64,000 nt of DNA from Hymenobacter convexus. GTDB lineage: Bacteria; Bacteroidota; Bacteroidia; Cytophagales; Hymenobacteraceae. The stretch lies in NCBI RefSeq assembly GCF_030580955.1, contig NZ_JAUQON010000010.1, positions 62,001-126,000 of the forward strand, written 5' to 3'. Shown here piece by piece: positions 16,202 to 24,449 of this stretch. Position 1 is the stretch's first letter. Each line of letters opens with the position of its first letter. The notes beneath the pieces are model-generated. The model saw nothing but the letters and a program-made list of their open reading frames with translations, did not search any database and was not told the origin of the DNA. The translations under genes and the position numbers were made by a program.

Positions 16202-16338
16202 AAAATACCTGCGAAGGAGAGACAAGGGGCTATTCATCCGCAATTTATGGGCAACGACCGGGCTACGTATAGGTTGGCCGCTCAAACTGCCCGAACTGGC
16301 CGCCTGTGGTCGCCCCGACCCCCGACCAACGGCTGGCG

Positions 16339-17076
16339 CTACTGCTTCGGCGCAGTAACGCCGATGATGACCCCGAAATCGCCGTCGGGTTGGGGGCGGC
16401 CAGCGGCCGGCTCGTAGGTGCGCGACACGAAGCCGTCGAGGTACAGCGCCTGTTGGCAGCCGGCTTTTTTGAAGTAGTCGGCGAAGTCGTAGAAGCTGAT
16501 TTTCTCGCGTGACATGGCCAGCAGCACGTGCCCATCGGGCAGGATGCCCACCCCGTTGCGGATTTGCACATTGACCGAGCCGGCGCGGAAGGCCGGATGA
16601 ATGCGGCCGTCAAGCACCAGCATCGGGCCCGATTGGGTGGCGTAGGTCACGCGGCCATCGTTGTGGAAATCGGCCGTTTGGCAAATGTGGGCGGTGCTGT
16701 TGGTGGTGAGGTAGAAGACGCCGTTGGGCTTCAGGTAGAAGTTGCCGGTGCCGGACGTGGTGTCCAGTGGCACCACGGTTTTTTGGGCTTCAATGTAAAG
16801 CCCCTGCGGCGCAAAGCTTGGGGCAAACATGCCGCCATTCATGGCAAAAACGAGCTTTTGGCCGTGGGCGTCCAGCCATTTTTTCAGGCCTTCCAGGCTG
16901 CGGAACCGCTGGTTTTGCTCGTTTTTCCAGTACAGTTTGAGCGGCGTCCGGCGCGGGTCGACGCGGCGGCTGATGAAGGGCGGGCTGCCGGCCAGCCGGC
17001 GGCCCAGGGGGATGAGGCCCCCCATGAGCACCATCATCAGGAACGCAGGGAGCAGAACCTTGTAATACTTGTTCAT
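16339..17076 (-). CDS. Phosphodiester glycosidase family (NAGPA/DUF2233) protein
   Basis: 245 residues. An N-terminal hydrophobic segment (MNKYYKVLLPAFLMMVLMGG) gives an anchor or signal peptide. The body carries family marks FAMNGGMFAP, TQSGPMLVLDG, RNGVGILPDGHV and LYLDGFVSRTYEP. The human homologue removes GlcNAc from a phosphodiester in lysosomal tagging. Bacterial members are extracytoplasmic and mostly uncharacterised. The usual LDGG appears here as LDGF. It is divergent from the small gene at 17209. Confidence 0.75.
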   Translation of the reverse strand: MNKYYKVLLPAFLMMVLMGGLIPLGRRLAGSPPFISRRVDPRRTPLKLYWKNEQNQRFRSLEGLKKWLDAHGQKLVFAMNGGMFAPSFAPQGLYIEAQKTVVPLDTTSGTGNFYLKPNGVFYLTTNSTAHICQTADFHNDGRVTYATQSGPMLVLDGRIHPAFRAGSVNVQIRNGVGILPDGHVLLAMSREKISFYDFADYFKKAGCQQALYLDGFVSRTYEPAAGRPQPDGDFGVIIGVTAPKQ

Positions 17077-17208
17077 GAAAAAAGAAATGACGGGCGCGGG
17101 GCGTACCATCAAGGCGACCTAAATGTACCCACGCTGGCCGCACCCGCCCGCCAAGCCGCTCACCGGGCTTACATTTGCCCAACGACCTTTTTGCGTTATT
17201 TCCCGCCC

Positions 17209-17466
17209 GTGACTGACCCCGAATTCGACCTGCTCGACGAGCTGTACTTCGTCACCCCGTTCCGCACCTTGCTCCAGAAAACCGGCCTGCCCGCCGCCGA
17301 GCTCGAAGACCAGCTCCGCAGCCTGCTGGAGCAGGGCCTCATCCGCAGCTACTGGCCCGACGTGGACACCGAGCTGGCCTACGAAACCACGTCCTTCGGC
17401 GCCATTGCCCGCGATGCTTCCTACCTGGCCTCGAAGGAAGGCCTGTTGCAGCACAACACCCGTTAG
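17209..17466 (+). CDS. Small conserved hypothetical protein upstream of dppC
   Basis: About 85 residues, acidic, beginning with GTG (VTDPEFDLLDELYFVTPF). The pattern LLDELYFVTPFRTLLQ, LEDQLRSLLEQGLIRSYWP and LAYETTSFGAI is helical and continuous, suggesting a real winged-helix-sized protein. A TTG at 17191 is an alternative start. It ends only 2 bases before the permease start, so the two are probably co-transcribed. The longer frame running back to 16528 lies over the opposite-strand NAGPA gene and is not coding. Confidence 0.55.
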   Translation: MTDPEFDLLDELYFVTPFRTLLQKTGLPAAELEDQLRSLLEQGLIRSYWPDVDTELAYETTSFGAIARDASYLASKEGLLQHNTR

Positions 17467-17468
17467 CC

Positions 17469-18623
17469 GTGGCAGCTACGGCCGTTTCCGCAGCCCCCGC
17501 CGTTACTTCGGCCGCCGCCCGGCCGCCGGGCTACTACGTGCGCCAGCGCCTGTGGCAAAACCGGCCCGCCGTGGCCGGGCTGGCCTTCATTGCGCTGTGC
17601 ACGCTGGTGGCGCTGCTGGGCTACTGGGTGCTGCCCGACAACTCGCCCAACGCCAGCCACGGCTTCGTCCAGATTCAGAAGCAAGCGCCGGGCCTGCGGG
17701 TAGAATTCCTGCGGCGCACCTTGCCCGACTCCGCGCAAAAGCCGACCAGCTTTCTGCAAACCTGGCTGAGCGGCCGGCCGCCCAAATTCGAAGAAATTCC
17801 AATTGCGGCGGGGAGCTACGGCGAAATGAAAGCTGATTCAGTCGGCTTCCGTCCCTGGACGCCCGCCGATGCGCCACCCGCCGCCGCGCAGCAAATTTCG
17901 GACGAGCGGGTGGTGCACGCCAAGCCTTTCACGCGCAGCTACGTGCTGGGTACCGACAAAGCCGGGCGCGACGAACTGAGCCGGCTGCTGCTGGGCACGC
18001 GCATTTCGCTGGGCATCGGGCTGGTGGCGGTGCTCATCTCGCTGGCGCTGGGCATGGCCGTGGGCGCCGTGGCCGGCTACTTCGGCGGCTGGGTCGATTC
18101 GCTGCTGCTGGGGCTGATGACGGTGGTGTGGAGCATTCCGGGCATCATGCTGGTCATTGCCATTTCGCTGGCCCTCGACAGCAAGGGCGTGTGGGTGAGC
18201 TTCGTGGCCGTGGGCCTCACCATGTGGGTGGATGTAGCCCGCGTGGTGCGCGGCCAGATGCTCAGCTTGCGCTCGGCCACCTTCGTAGAGGCCGGCCGGG
18301 TGTTGGGCCTCCCTACCTGGCGCCTCATTGCCAAGCACTTGCTGCCCAATATGCGCGGCCCGCTCATCGTGCTGGCCACCAGCAACTTTGCGGCGGCTAT
18401 TCTGCTCGAAGCCGGCCTGAGCTTTCTCGGGCTGGGCGTGCAGCCGCCCGCGCCCAGCTGGGGCCTGATGGTGAAAGAGGGCTACGACCTGCTCGGCACC
18501 GAGGCCGGCCTGTGGCTCACGCTGCTGCCGGGCACGGCCATTTCGTTGCTCGTGCTCAGCTTCAATTTGCTGGGCAACGGCCTCCGCGACGCCTACGACC
18601 CCAAAACGCCCGTGGCTGCTTAA
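17469..18623 (+). CDS. ABC transporter permease, DppC/OppC type
   Basis: 384 residues starting at GTG. An OppC N-terminal segment (RQRLWQNRPAVAGLAFIALC) is followed by a large soluble loop (about 60-150), then the permease core with KAGRDELSRLLLGTRISLGI and the EAA-type loop EAGRVLGLPTWRLIAKHLLP that contacts the ATPase. Such permeases import peptides or nickel together with DppB, two ATPases and a binding protein. None of these are adjacent, so the gene is an orphan component here. Confidence 0.85.
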   Translation: MAATAVSAAPAVTSAAARPPGYYVRQRLWQNRPAVAGLAFIALCTLVALLGYWVLPDNSPNASHGFVQIQKQAPGLRVEFLRRTLPDSAQKPTSFLQTWLSGRPPKFEEIPIAAGSYGEMKADSVGFRPWTPADAPPAAAQQISDERVVHAKPFTRSYVLGTDKAGRDELSRLLLGTRISLGIGLVAVLISLALGMAVGAVAGYFGGWVDSLLLGLMTVVWSIPGIMLVIAISLALDSKGVWVSFVAVGLTMWVDVARVVRGQMLSLRSATFVEAGRVLGLPTWRLIAKHLLPNMRGPLIVLATSNFAAAILLEAGLSFLGLGVQPPAPSWGLMVKEGYDLLGTEAGLWLTLLPGTAISLLVLSFNLLGNGLRDAYDPKTPVAA

Positions 18624-18680
18624 GTTTGCAGCCCCGTTCGCGTTTCATGCGCGATTCATACGGGCTGCTTACCTTGCTGT

Positions 18681-19985
18681 ATGGCTTCCGTTCCTCTTTC
18701 TTCTGCTGAGCCCCTGGCCGATGCCCTTGCTGCCCAGGTAACGCACCGCGACGAGCAAATCAAGCAGCTGCGCAGGCAGCTGCTGCTCAAGCAGTTCGAG
18801 CTGGATACGGTGCTCGGGGTAGCGCACGACATGACCGCTCGCGACCACACCGTGGACGAGCTCTACCACATGCTGCGCCTCACCCTGCAGGGCCAGCGCA
18901 ACGTGGTGCAGCTGCTGCTGATGGCCCGCGAAGACCACGGCTTTCAGGCGCGCGTGGCCCTGGGCAGCGACCTGGCCGAAGCCGAAAAACTAGTGCTAAC
19001 CCCGCACCTGCGCGAGGGCGGCGTGACCCAGCCCCAGGCCGTGGAAGACCTGCACCTCGGCGAGGCCTGGGACCGGTACGAAATGGTGATTCCGGTGCTA
19101 CGCCAGAAGCAGGTGGCGGCCTACGTGTTCGTGGGCGGCCTGCGCTCCGATTTCGACCGCCAGCAACTCATTCCCTTCCTCGGCTCACTGGCCAATACGC
19201 TGATTGGGGCCGTGGAAAACCGCCGCCTCCAGGCCCAGCGCGTGGCCGATGCCGCCGTGCGCAAGGAAATCGAAATTGCCCAGGAAGTGCAGGCCATGCT
19301 CTTCCCGCGCAGCCTGCCCAACGACGCGCACCTCGCCATCGAGCGCAGCTACGTGCCTCACACCGAAATCGGCGGCGACTATTACGACGTGGTCGAAATC
19401 GACCAGCACCGGCTGCTGCTGTGCGTGGCCGACGTGAGCGGCAAGGGCGTGCCCGCCTCGCTGCTGATGTCGAACTTCCAGGCCGGGCTGCGCACGCTGC
19501 TGCGCCAGGGCGTGGAACTGGCCACCATCGTGCCCGAACTCAACCACTTGCTGTTCCGTAACTCGGGCGGCGAGAAGTTCATCACCGCCTTCCTCGGCAT
19601 CTACGACCGCCGCACCCGCCGCCTGCAATACGTGAACGCCGGCCACAACGACCCGCTGCTGCTGCGCGACAACGGCACCGTGGAGCCCCTCAAGCACGGC
19701 ACCGTCATGCTCGGCATCATGGAAGAGCTGCCCCTGATTCGGGTGGGCGAAATCGAAATTCCGCCCCAATCCCTGCTGCTGCTCTACACCGACGGCCTGA
19801 CCGAAGTGTTCGACAAAGCCGGCAACGAGTTTGGCGAAGACGGCGTGCTGAACGTGCTGCACCGCAGCCGCTACCTGCCGCTACCCAAGCTGCACCAGGA
19901 ACTGCTGCGCACCATCAACGCCTTCAGCGCCCACGATGCCCAGTTTGCCGACGACGTGACGATTCTCAGCTGCCGGTTTAAGTAA
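18681..19985 (+). CDS. RsbU/SpoIIE-like PP2C serine phosphatase with GAF-like domain
   Basis: 434 residues. Residues 15-45 are a charged coiled coil, and about 45-190 are a GAF-like sensor region. From about 205 comes a SpoIIE-type phosphatase with metal-binding aspartates in GGDYYDV, VADVSGKGVPASLL, LYTDGLTEVFD and FADDVTIL. Proteins of this type dephosphorylate anti-sigma-factor antagonists in partner-switching systems. No such partner is adjacent. Repeat R4 follows and the next gene is convergent. Confidence 0.85.
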   Translation: MASVPLSSAEPLADALAAQVTHRDEQIKQLRRQLLLKQFELDTVLGVAHDMTARDHTVDELYHMLRLTLQGQRNVVQLLLMAREDHGFQARVALGSDLAEAEKLVLTPHLREGGVTQPQAVEDLHLGEAWDRYEMVIPVLRQKQVAAYVFVGGLRSDFDRQQLIPFLGSLANTLIGAVENRRLQAQRVADAAVRKEIEIAQEVQAMLFPRSLPNDAHLAIERSYVPHTEIGGDYYDVVEIDQHRLLLCVADVSGKGVPASLLMSNFQAGLRTLLRQGVELATIVPELNHLLFRNSGGEKFITAFLGIYDRRTRRLQYVNAGHNDPLLLRDNGTVEPLKHGTVMLGIMEELPLIRVGEIEIPPQSLLLLYTDGLTEVFDKAGNEFGEDGVLNVLHRSRYLPLPKLHQELLRTINAFSAHDAQFADDVTILSCRFK

Positions 19986-19992
19986 GGCACTT

Positions 19993-20169
19993 GTCATTGC
20001 GAGGAGGCACGGCGAAGCAATCCGTCCTGTTCTCAGCGACTAGCCTAATCCTAATAACACAAGGCCCTAAAATGTGAAAAGCCCCGGCACTGTGCAGTAT
20101 CTGGGCTTTCTGGTGAAAGGAAGAGTCTGGTTTTGACAAGACGGATTGCTTCGCTACGCTCGCAATGAC
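19993..20169. repeat. REP-like inverted repeat R4 (ATTGC/GCAAT type, long core)
   Basis: Arms 19993-20031 and 20135-20169 pair over most of their length (GTCATTGCGAG, then CGAAGCAATCCGTC), but the left arm has a few extra bases (GGAGGCACGG versus CGTAG). The inner palindrome is ATTGC/GCAAT. The core of about 100 bases is longer than in any other copy and contains a weak hairpin (AAAGCCC/GGGCTTT). The O-antigen ligase reading frame ends inside the right arm. Confidence 0.88.
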
Positions 20170-21647
20170 GAGTCCGCCTCTCCTTCCTGTGCTTCCGCCA
20201 GCCAGCTTTCGCTGCGGATGAGCAAGGCCACGCAGATAAAAAACACCGGACCAATCCGGTCCACTTCCACCAACTCATTGAGGGTGAGGTGGAACACGAT
20301 GACGATAAACGACATGGTAGCGCCCAGTATCACGCGGCGCACTTCGGGCTGCTGGCGCGAGCGGTGGTAGAGGCTTTCGGCCTTCAGCAGCGCTGTACCG
20401 ATGAAGACGAGAAAGAGCAGAAAGCCGGGAATCCCTTGTTCGGCCAACTGCAGCAGGAAGTAGTTGTGCGTGGTCGATTTCTCGGGGTTGTCGCTCACGT
20501 ACGTGCGGAAGCTCTTGATGGTGTAGCGCTTATACTCGGGGTAGAACGTGGCCGCGCCGCTGCCTACGATGGGTTTATCGGCAATCATACGGGCGGCGGC
20601 CACCCAGCGGTACACCCGCTCCATGCCCGACACGTCCTGCATTTTGTAGGTGGCTTCGAGGTGCTTCTCGAAGTTCTTGCCGTTGAAAATGGTGCGCTCG
20701 TAGTTGGGCGCAAACTCCATGTAATTGTCGCCGGTGGCAATGTGCACCACGCCGAAGGCCGTTGCCACGGCCACGGCCACCAGCACCACCTTGGTAAAGC
20801 GCAGCCGCATCACCAAAAAATAGAGCGCCGCAATGGGCAGCGACAGTATGGAAGCCCGCGTGTAGGACGTGAGCAGGCCAAATAGCAGCACGCCCAGCAC
20901 CACGCGCCAGGCTATTTTCGGACCCACTTTCGTGGCGGCGCGCATCGCAAACCAGCAGAAGGGGATGAGCAGCGCCAGCATGGTGGCGTAGATGACGTGG
21001 TTGCGGAAAAACGGCCGCAGCGCCCAGTTGATGTCGGCGAAGCTGAAGCCCTTGGTGGCGTGCCGGCTCACCACGTACATCACGCTCAGGCACGCCCCGG
21101 TGGCATAAAAGGCCGCGAAACGCCAGGCGTCGGCCGGGCGGCGCACGATGAGCAGCGTGCCCAGCACAAACGGCGTGAGGTACCACACCTTGGCTAGCAG
21201 GTACTTAACGGATTTCAGCGTGTCGACTGAAAAAAACGCATCGACGGCCGTCCACAACAACATCAGGCCCAGGATAATGAGCAGCGGGTTGAGCCACTCG
21301 CGGCGCGGAATGCGGCCGGCACCCAGCAGCAGCGCCGCGCCCACGCACCCCGTGAGGGCCAGCATCAGCGGCTCGGAAGGCACGTCCATGCTCAGGCCGC
21401 CAAAGAGGCTGATTTCCTCCGAAAAAGGCAGCAGAAAAAACAGCAGGTAGTACACCCAGCGCCACTCCACCAGCACCACCAGCAGGCCCACGGCCAGGGC
21501 CGCGGGCAGCAGCAGGGCGGGCAGGCGCGTGAGGGCGGCCGCCGCGCCACTCACCAGCAGCAGGCCCACGAAGGCCATAAACAGCAGCTGCGCTCCATCG
21601 AAGGACTGCCGGAGCCGGTGCCAGAGGTTGGTTACGGACGGGTTCAC
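20154..21647 (-). CDS. O-antigen ligase family protein
   Basis: 497 residues with about 12 hydrophobic segments and a large periplasmic loop (about 290-400) holding RPFFRNHVIYATMLALLIPF upstream and TTHNYFLLQLAEQGIPGF downstream. The latter HNxxLxxxxExG pattern is the hallmark of the Wzy/WaaL ligase family. It would join or polymerise polysaccharide chains on the periplasmic side. It overlaps the Wzz-like gene by 4 bases. The last residues (SSLRA) are encoded within the right arm of repeat R4, so the insertion appears to have replaced the original C-terminus. Confidence 0.8.
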   Translation of the reverse strand: MNPSVTNLWHRLRQSFDGAQLLFMAFVGLLLVSGAAAALTRLPALLLPAALAVGLLVVLVEWRWVYYLLFFLLPFSEEISLFGGLSMDVPSEPLMLALTGCVGAALLLGAGRIPRREWLNPLLIILGLMLLWTAVDAFFSVDTLKSVKYLLAKVWYLTPFVLGTLLIVRRPADAWRFAAFYATGACLSVMYVVSRHATKGFSFADINWALRPFFRNHVIYATMLALLIPFCWFAMRAATKVGPKIAWRVVLGVLLFGLLTSYTRASILSLPIAALYFLVMRLRFTKVVLVAVAVATAFGVVHIATGDNYMEFAPNYERTIFNGKNFEKHLEATYKMQDVSGMERVYRWVAAARMIADKPIVGSGAATFYPEYKRYTIKSFRTYVSDNPEKSTTHNYFLLQLAEQGIPGFLLFLVFIGTALLKAESLYHRSRQQPEVRRVILGATMSFIVIVFHLTLNELVEVDRIGPVFFICVALLIRSESWLAEAQEGEADSSLRA

Positions 21648-22726
21648 GCCGGGCGGGCGGCACTGGGCCGGTTGCGGCGGTACAGCTCCAGCAGGGCGAT
21701 GAAAATCACCGACAGCACGAACGTGAGCACCACGGAGCCTACCACAATCAGCCAGCGCACGGGCTTGATTTTCTTGGTGGCCGGGTAGGCTTTCTGCACC
21801 ACATACACGCTGGAAAGGTGTCCTTTCAAGCTCAGCTCGGCCGTTTCGAAGGCCGAGCGGGCCGAGATAAGGCGGCCCTGCAAATCGGCCACGCGGGTGG
21901 TGAACATGCTCAGCGAGTCGGTGCCCTGCACGTAGCGCTCCAGGTTGATGAGGTTGCCGCCGTCGGCCTTGGTGAGGCCGCGCAGGGCCTTGCGCAGGCC
22001 GGCCACGTCGCCGCCGCTGGCTTCGGCCTTGCGCAGGGCCGCCTCGGTTTCGATGAGCTGCTTCACCATGTAGCGGCCCTGCATTTCGAGGCCGAAGATG
22101 CCGTAGTGCTTGCGGGCGCCCACCAGCTCCTGGCGGCTGCGCTCGAAGCTGTTGCTCAGGTACTCGTAGCGGGTGCGGTAGAGGTCGCGCACTTTCTGGC
22201 GGTTTTCCAGCGTCAGCTGCTGGTTCACCGAGTCGATGACCTGCACCAGGGCGTTGGCCACTTTGGCGGCCAGGTTCTTGTCCTCGTCCATGAAGGTGAG
22301 CTCGATGGCGTCGCGCTCGTTGTGCACGATGGACAGGTTGTCGGTAAATTCCTTGAGTACGTAGTTGTCGGCCACGTCGTCGCCGGGCGCACCGGCCTTG
22401 TAATGCTTGTAGAGGCCAAAGCGCTTGATAAGCAGCTCGGCCACCGGCTGCGACTCGCCGATGGTGATGGCGCGGTCCAGGTCTTCGGCCCGGCCGCCCA
22501 GCTCCAGCTTGTTGCGCGACTGGCCGTTTTCTTCCAGCAGGCGGTCAGGGTCAGCCGTTTGCGGGTTGGTGGGGATGAAGATGGCGGTGGAGCGGTAGAT
22601 GTTGGGCATCAGCAGCGCCACCACAATGCTCACGACGGCGGCCAGGACCACGGCCCCGGCCACGAGGTTTTTCCAGCGGTTGATAATGGGCCCCAGGCCC
22701 ACCAGCGAGAAAGAAGGTGCAGACAT
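21644..22726 (-). CDS. Wzz/GNVR-type polysaccharide chain-length protein
   Basis: 360 residues. A first membrane span (about 20-40, NLVAGAVVLAAVVSIVVALL) is followed by NIYRSTAIFIP, typical of Wzz N-domains. A long periplasmic coiled-coil region (about 150-300) and a second span near the C-terminus (about 322-345) complete the co-polymerase layout. It probably sets chain length for the ligase/polymerase it overlaps downstream. There is no C-terminal tyrosine kinase domain. A -7 box on the minus strand lies 65 bases upstream. Confidence 0.82.
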   Translation of the reverse strand: MSAPSFSLVGLGPIINRWKNLVAGAVVLAAVVSIVVALLMPNIYRSTAIFIPTNPQTADPDRLLEENGQSRNKLELGGRAEDLDRAITIGESQPVAELLIKRFGLYKHYKAGAPGDDVADNYVLKEFTDNLSIVHNERDAIELTFMDEDKNLAAKVANALVQVIDSVNQQLTLENRQKVRDLYRTRYEYLSNSFERSRQELVGARKHYGIFGLEMQGRYMVKQLIETEAALRKAEASGGDVAGLRKALRGLTKADGGNLINLERYVQGTDSLSMFTTRVADLQGRLISARSAFETAELSLKGHLSSVYVVQKAYPATKKIKPVRWLIVVGSVVLTFVLSVIFIALLELYRRNRPSAARPA

Positions 22727-22790
22727 ACAGAACAGAAGGCGCCTGCGCCCGTTCTTTTAAATGGGAGGGAAGGGGCGGGAAGGCGGCAGG

Positions 22791-22798
22791 CAAAGATA
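22791..22798 (-). promoter_or_regulatory. Candidate -7 box for the wzz-like operon
   Basis: Minus strand TATCTTTG, an exact TAnnTTTG match. It lies back to back with the plus-strand box at 22851-22858 in the same intergenic region. Confidence 0.5.
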
Positions 22799-22850
22799 GC
22801 CGGAAAATGGCCCCGTTCGGCACGCCATACGGTTGGGCCGGTGCGTTGCG

Positions 22851-22858
22851 TAGCTTTG
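22851..22858 (+). promoter_or_regulatory. Candidate -7 box for the wzx-like gene
   Basis: TAGCTTTG, an exact TAnnTTTG match, with a TTG 15 bases upstream (22833-22835). It implies transcription starting near 22865, which leaves the wzx-like frame without an ATG, GTG or TTG before 22965. Confidence 0.5.
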
Positions 22859-22964
22859 CAAATCCGGTACACCGTGCCGGTTATCCTTTTCCGCTCCTAG
22901 CTACCTCGTCGGCATCAAACGGTTTTTTGGCAATATCAGCTTCGTCGTCCTGCTCAACCTGCTG

Positions 22965-24338
22965 GTGAAACCCGGCTGGGTGGTGGTCGAAAACCTGGTG
23001 CAGGACCGGCTCGGCCACGCCACGTTCGGGCTGGTCACGGCCCTCTCGGCCCTCACGCTGGTGGTGGCCGCGCTGTCCGACCTCGGCCTCACGCCCTACG
23101 CCGTGCAACGCGTGGCAGCCGAGCCCCGCTTCATGGCCGAAACCTTCCCCACGCTGCTGCCCCTGCGCGGGGCCCTCAACTTTGTGGCGCTGGCCGCCAT
23201 GCTGGTGGTGGGCTGGGTGCTGGGCTACCGCGGCAACGAGCTGCTGCTGCTCGGGGCGGTGGGCGCGGCCCTGCTGCTGGCCCAGTACGGGCAGTTTTTG
23301 CGCGGCACCCTGCAGGCCCACCAGAAATTCAACACCGACGCCGTGCTCTCGGTGCTCGAAAAATTCGTGCTGCTCGGGGCCGTACTTGTGCTGCTGCCCA
23401 TCGGCCTCACGCTGCCCAGTTACGTGGGCGCCCGGCTGGGGGCCGCTGCCTTCACTGCCGTGCTCACCTACGGGCTGATGACGCGCCTGTTTGGCCGGGT
23501 GCGCTACCGCTGGCAGGGCCCCGTGGCCCGCACGGCCCTGCGCGCCAGCCTGCCCTTCGCGCTGATGACGCTGCTGTATGGCGTGAACGAACGCATCGAC
23601 ATGGTGATGCTCGAACGCCTGGCCTCGCCCACCGAGGCGGGCTACTACGCCGGCGCCTACCGCTGGGTCGATGCCGTGATGATGTACGCCTGGACGGTGC
23701 TGCCGCTGTTTTTTGCCAAGTTTGCCAGCGTACCGAAGGATGCCGGCGCCCAGCGCCAGCTGCTCATGTTTGGGCAGCGCATCGTCACGCTGCCGATGCT
23801 TTTCATTGTGGCCTTCGTGCTGTTTCGGGGCGAGGTGGTGTTCTGGCAGTTCAGCCACAGCACCCCGGCCGAGGTGGCGCGCATGACCTTGTGCCTGAAA
23901 ATTCTGTTCCTTAACGTGCTGGTGCATGCCTTCTTCGCCATCTATAGCACCCTGCTCACCAGCACCACCCACGAGCGCGCCGTGAGCTGGCTGGTGGCCC
24001 TCAGCATCTTCCTCAACATCGGCCTGAACCTGTTCCTCTTGCCCCGCTACGGCGCCATTGCCGCCTCGCTCGATACGTTGCTGTGCGCCGTGGCCGTGTC
24101 CGTCGGCTACCTGGTGCTGGTGGCGCGGCGCACCGGCGTGGGCGTGCCGGGGCGGCTGCTGGCCCGGCTGCTGCTGGCCTTTGGGCTGCTGTGCGGCGCC
24201 TGGTACATGCTGCAATACGGCCTGTACCTGCGCTGGTGGGTGGAGGCCGGCGTGATGGCCGCGGTGTTCGGGCTGATTGTGCTGGGCACGGGGCTGGTGC
24301 GAAGAAAGGAGATTATGAGTCTGACGGGCAAGGGCTGA
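22965..24338 (+). CDS. Wzx-like polysaccharide flippase (MATE/PST family)
   Basis: 457 residues from GTG at 22965, with about 12 or more hydrophobic segments. Family-like features: LSDLGLTPYAVQRVA in the second span region, and LLYGVNERIDMVMLERLASP at the middle. It would flip lipid-linked repeat units across the inner membrane. The frame is open back to 22854, and the residues before the GTG (GIKRFFGNISFVVLLNLLVK) look like the natural first helix. No canonical start codon exists there; ATC at 22914 would be needed. Either an unusual start is used or the first helix has lost its start. Confidence 0.75.
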   Translation: MKPGWVVVENLVQDRLGHATFGLVTALSALTLVVAALSDLGLTPYAVQRVAAEPRFMAETFPTLLPLRGALNFVALAAMLVVGWVLGYRGNELLLLGAVGAALLLAQYGQFLRGTLQAHQKFNTDAVLSVLEKFVLLGAVLVLLPIGLTLPSYVGARLGAAAFTAVLTYGLMTRLFGRVRYRWQGPVARTALRASLPFALMTLLYGVNERIDMVMLERLASPTEAGYYAGAYRWVDAVMMYAWTVLPLFFAKFASVPKDAGAQRQLLMFGQRIVTLPMLFIVAFVLFRGEVVFWQFSHSTPAEVARMTLCLKILFLNVLVHAFFAIYSTLLTSTTHERAVSWLVALSIFLNIGLNLFLLPRYGAIAASLDTLLCAVAVSVGYLVLVARRTGVGVPGRLLARLLLAFGLLCGAWYMLQYGLYLRWWVEAGVMAAVFGLIVLGTGLVRRKEIMSLTGKG

Positions 24339-24351
24339 GTTGATGAGAGAA

Positions 24352-24448
24352 GAACGGTCATGTCGAGCGCAGCCGAGACATCTCTACCTCAATACTATTT
24401 AATTACTTGCGCAGTAGAGACGCTTCGGCTGCGCTCAGCATGACGTTC
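24352..24448. repeat. REP-like inverted repeat R5 (TGCT type, diverged)
   Basis: Left arm from 24352, right arm ending at 24448. Outer GAACG and GAGCGCAGCCGA pair well, but the inner palindromes have drifted (left TGTC/GACA, right TGCT/AGCG). It separates the wzx-like and GT4 genes and ends 1 base before the GT4 start codon. Confidence 0.85.
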
Positions 24449-24449
24449 A

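Noticed and set aside
16528..17208. N-terminal extension of the small gene at 17209
   Set aside because: It runs antisense through the NAGPA-family gene and lacks protein-like composition before 17209.
22881..24215. 444-residue open frame on the minus strand
   Set aside because: His/Gln/Gly-rich antisense of the Wzx-like gene; no motif and no start context.
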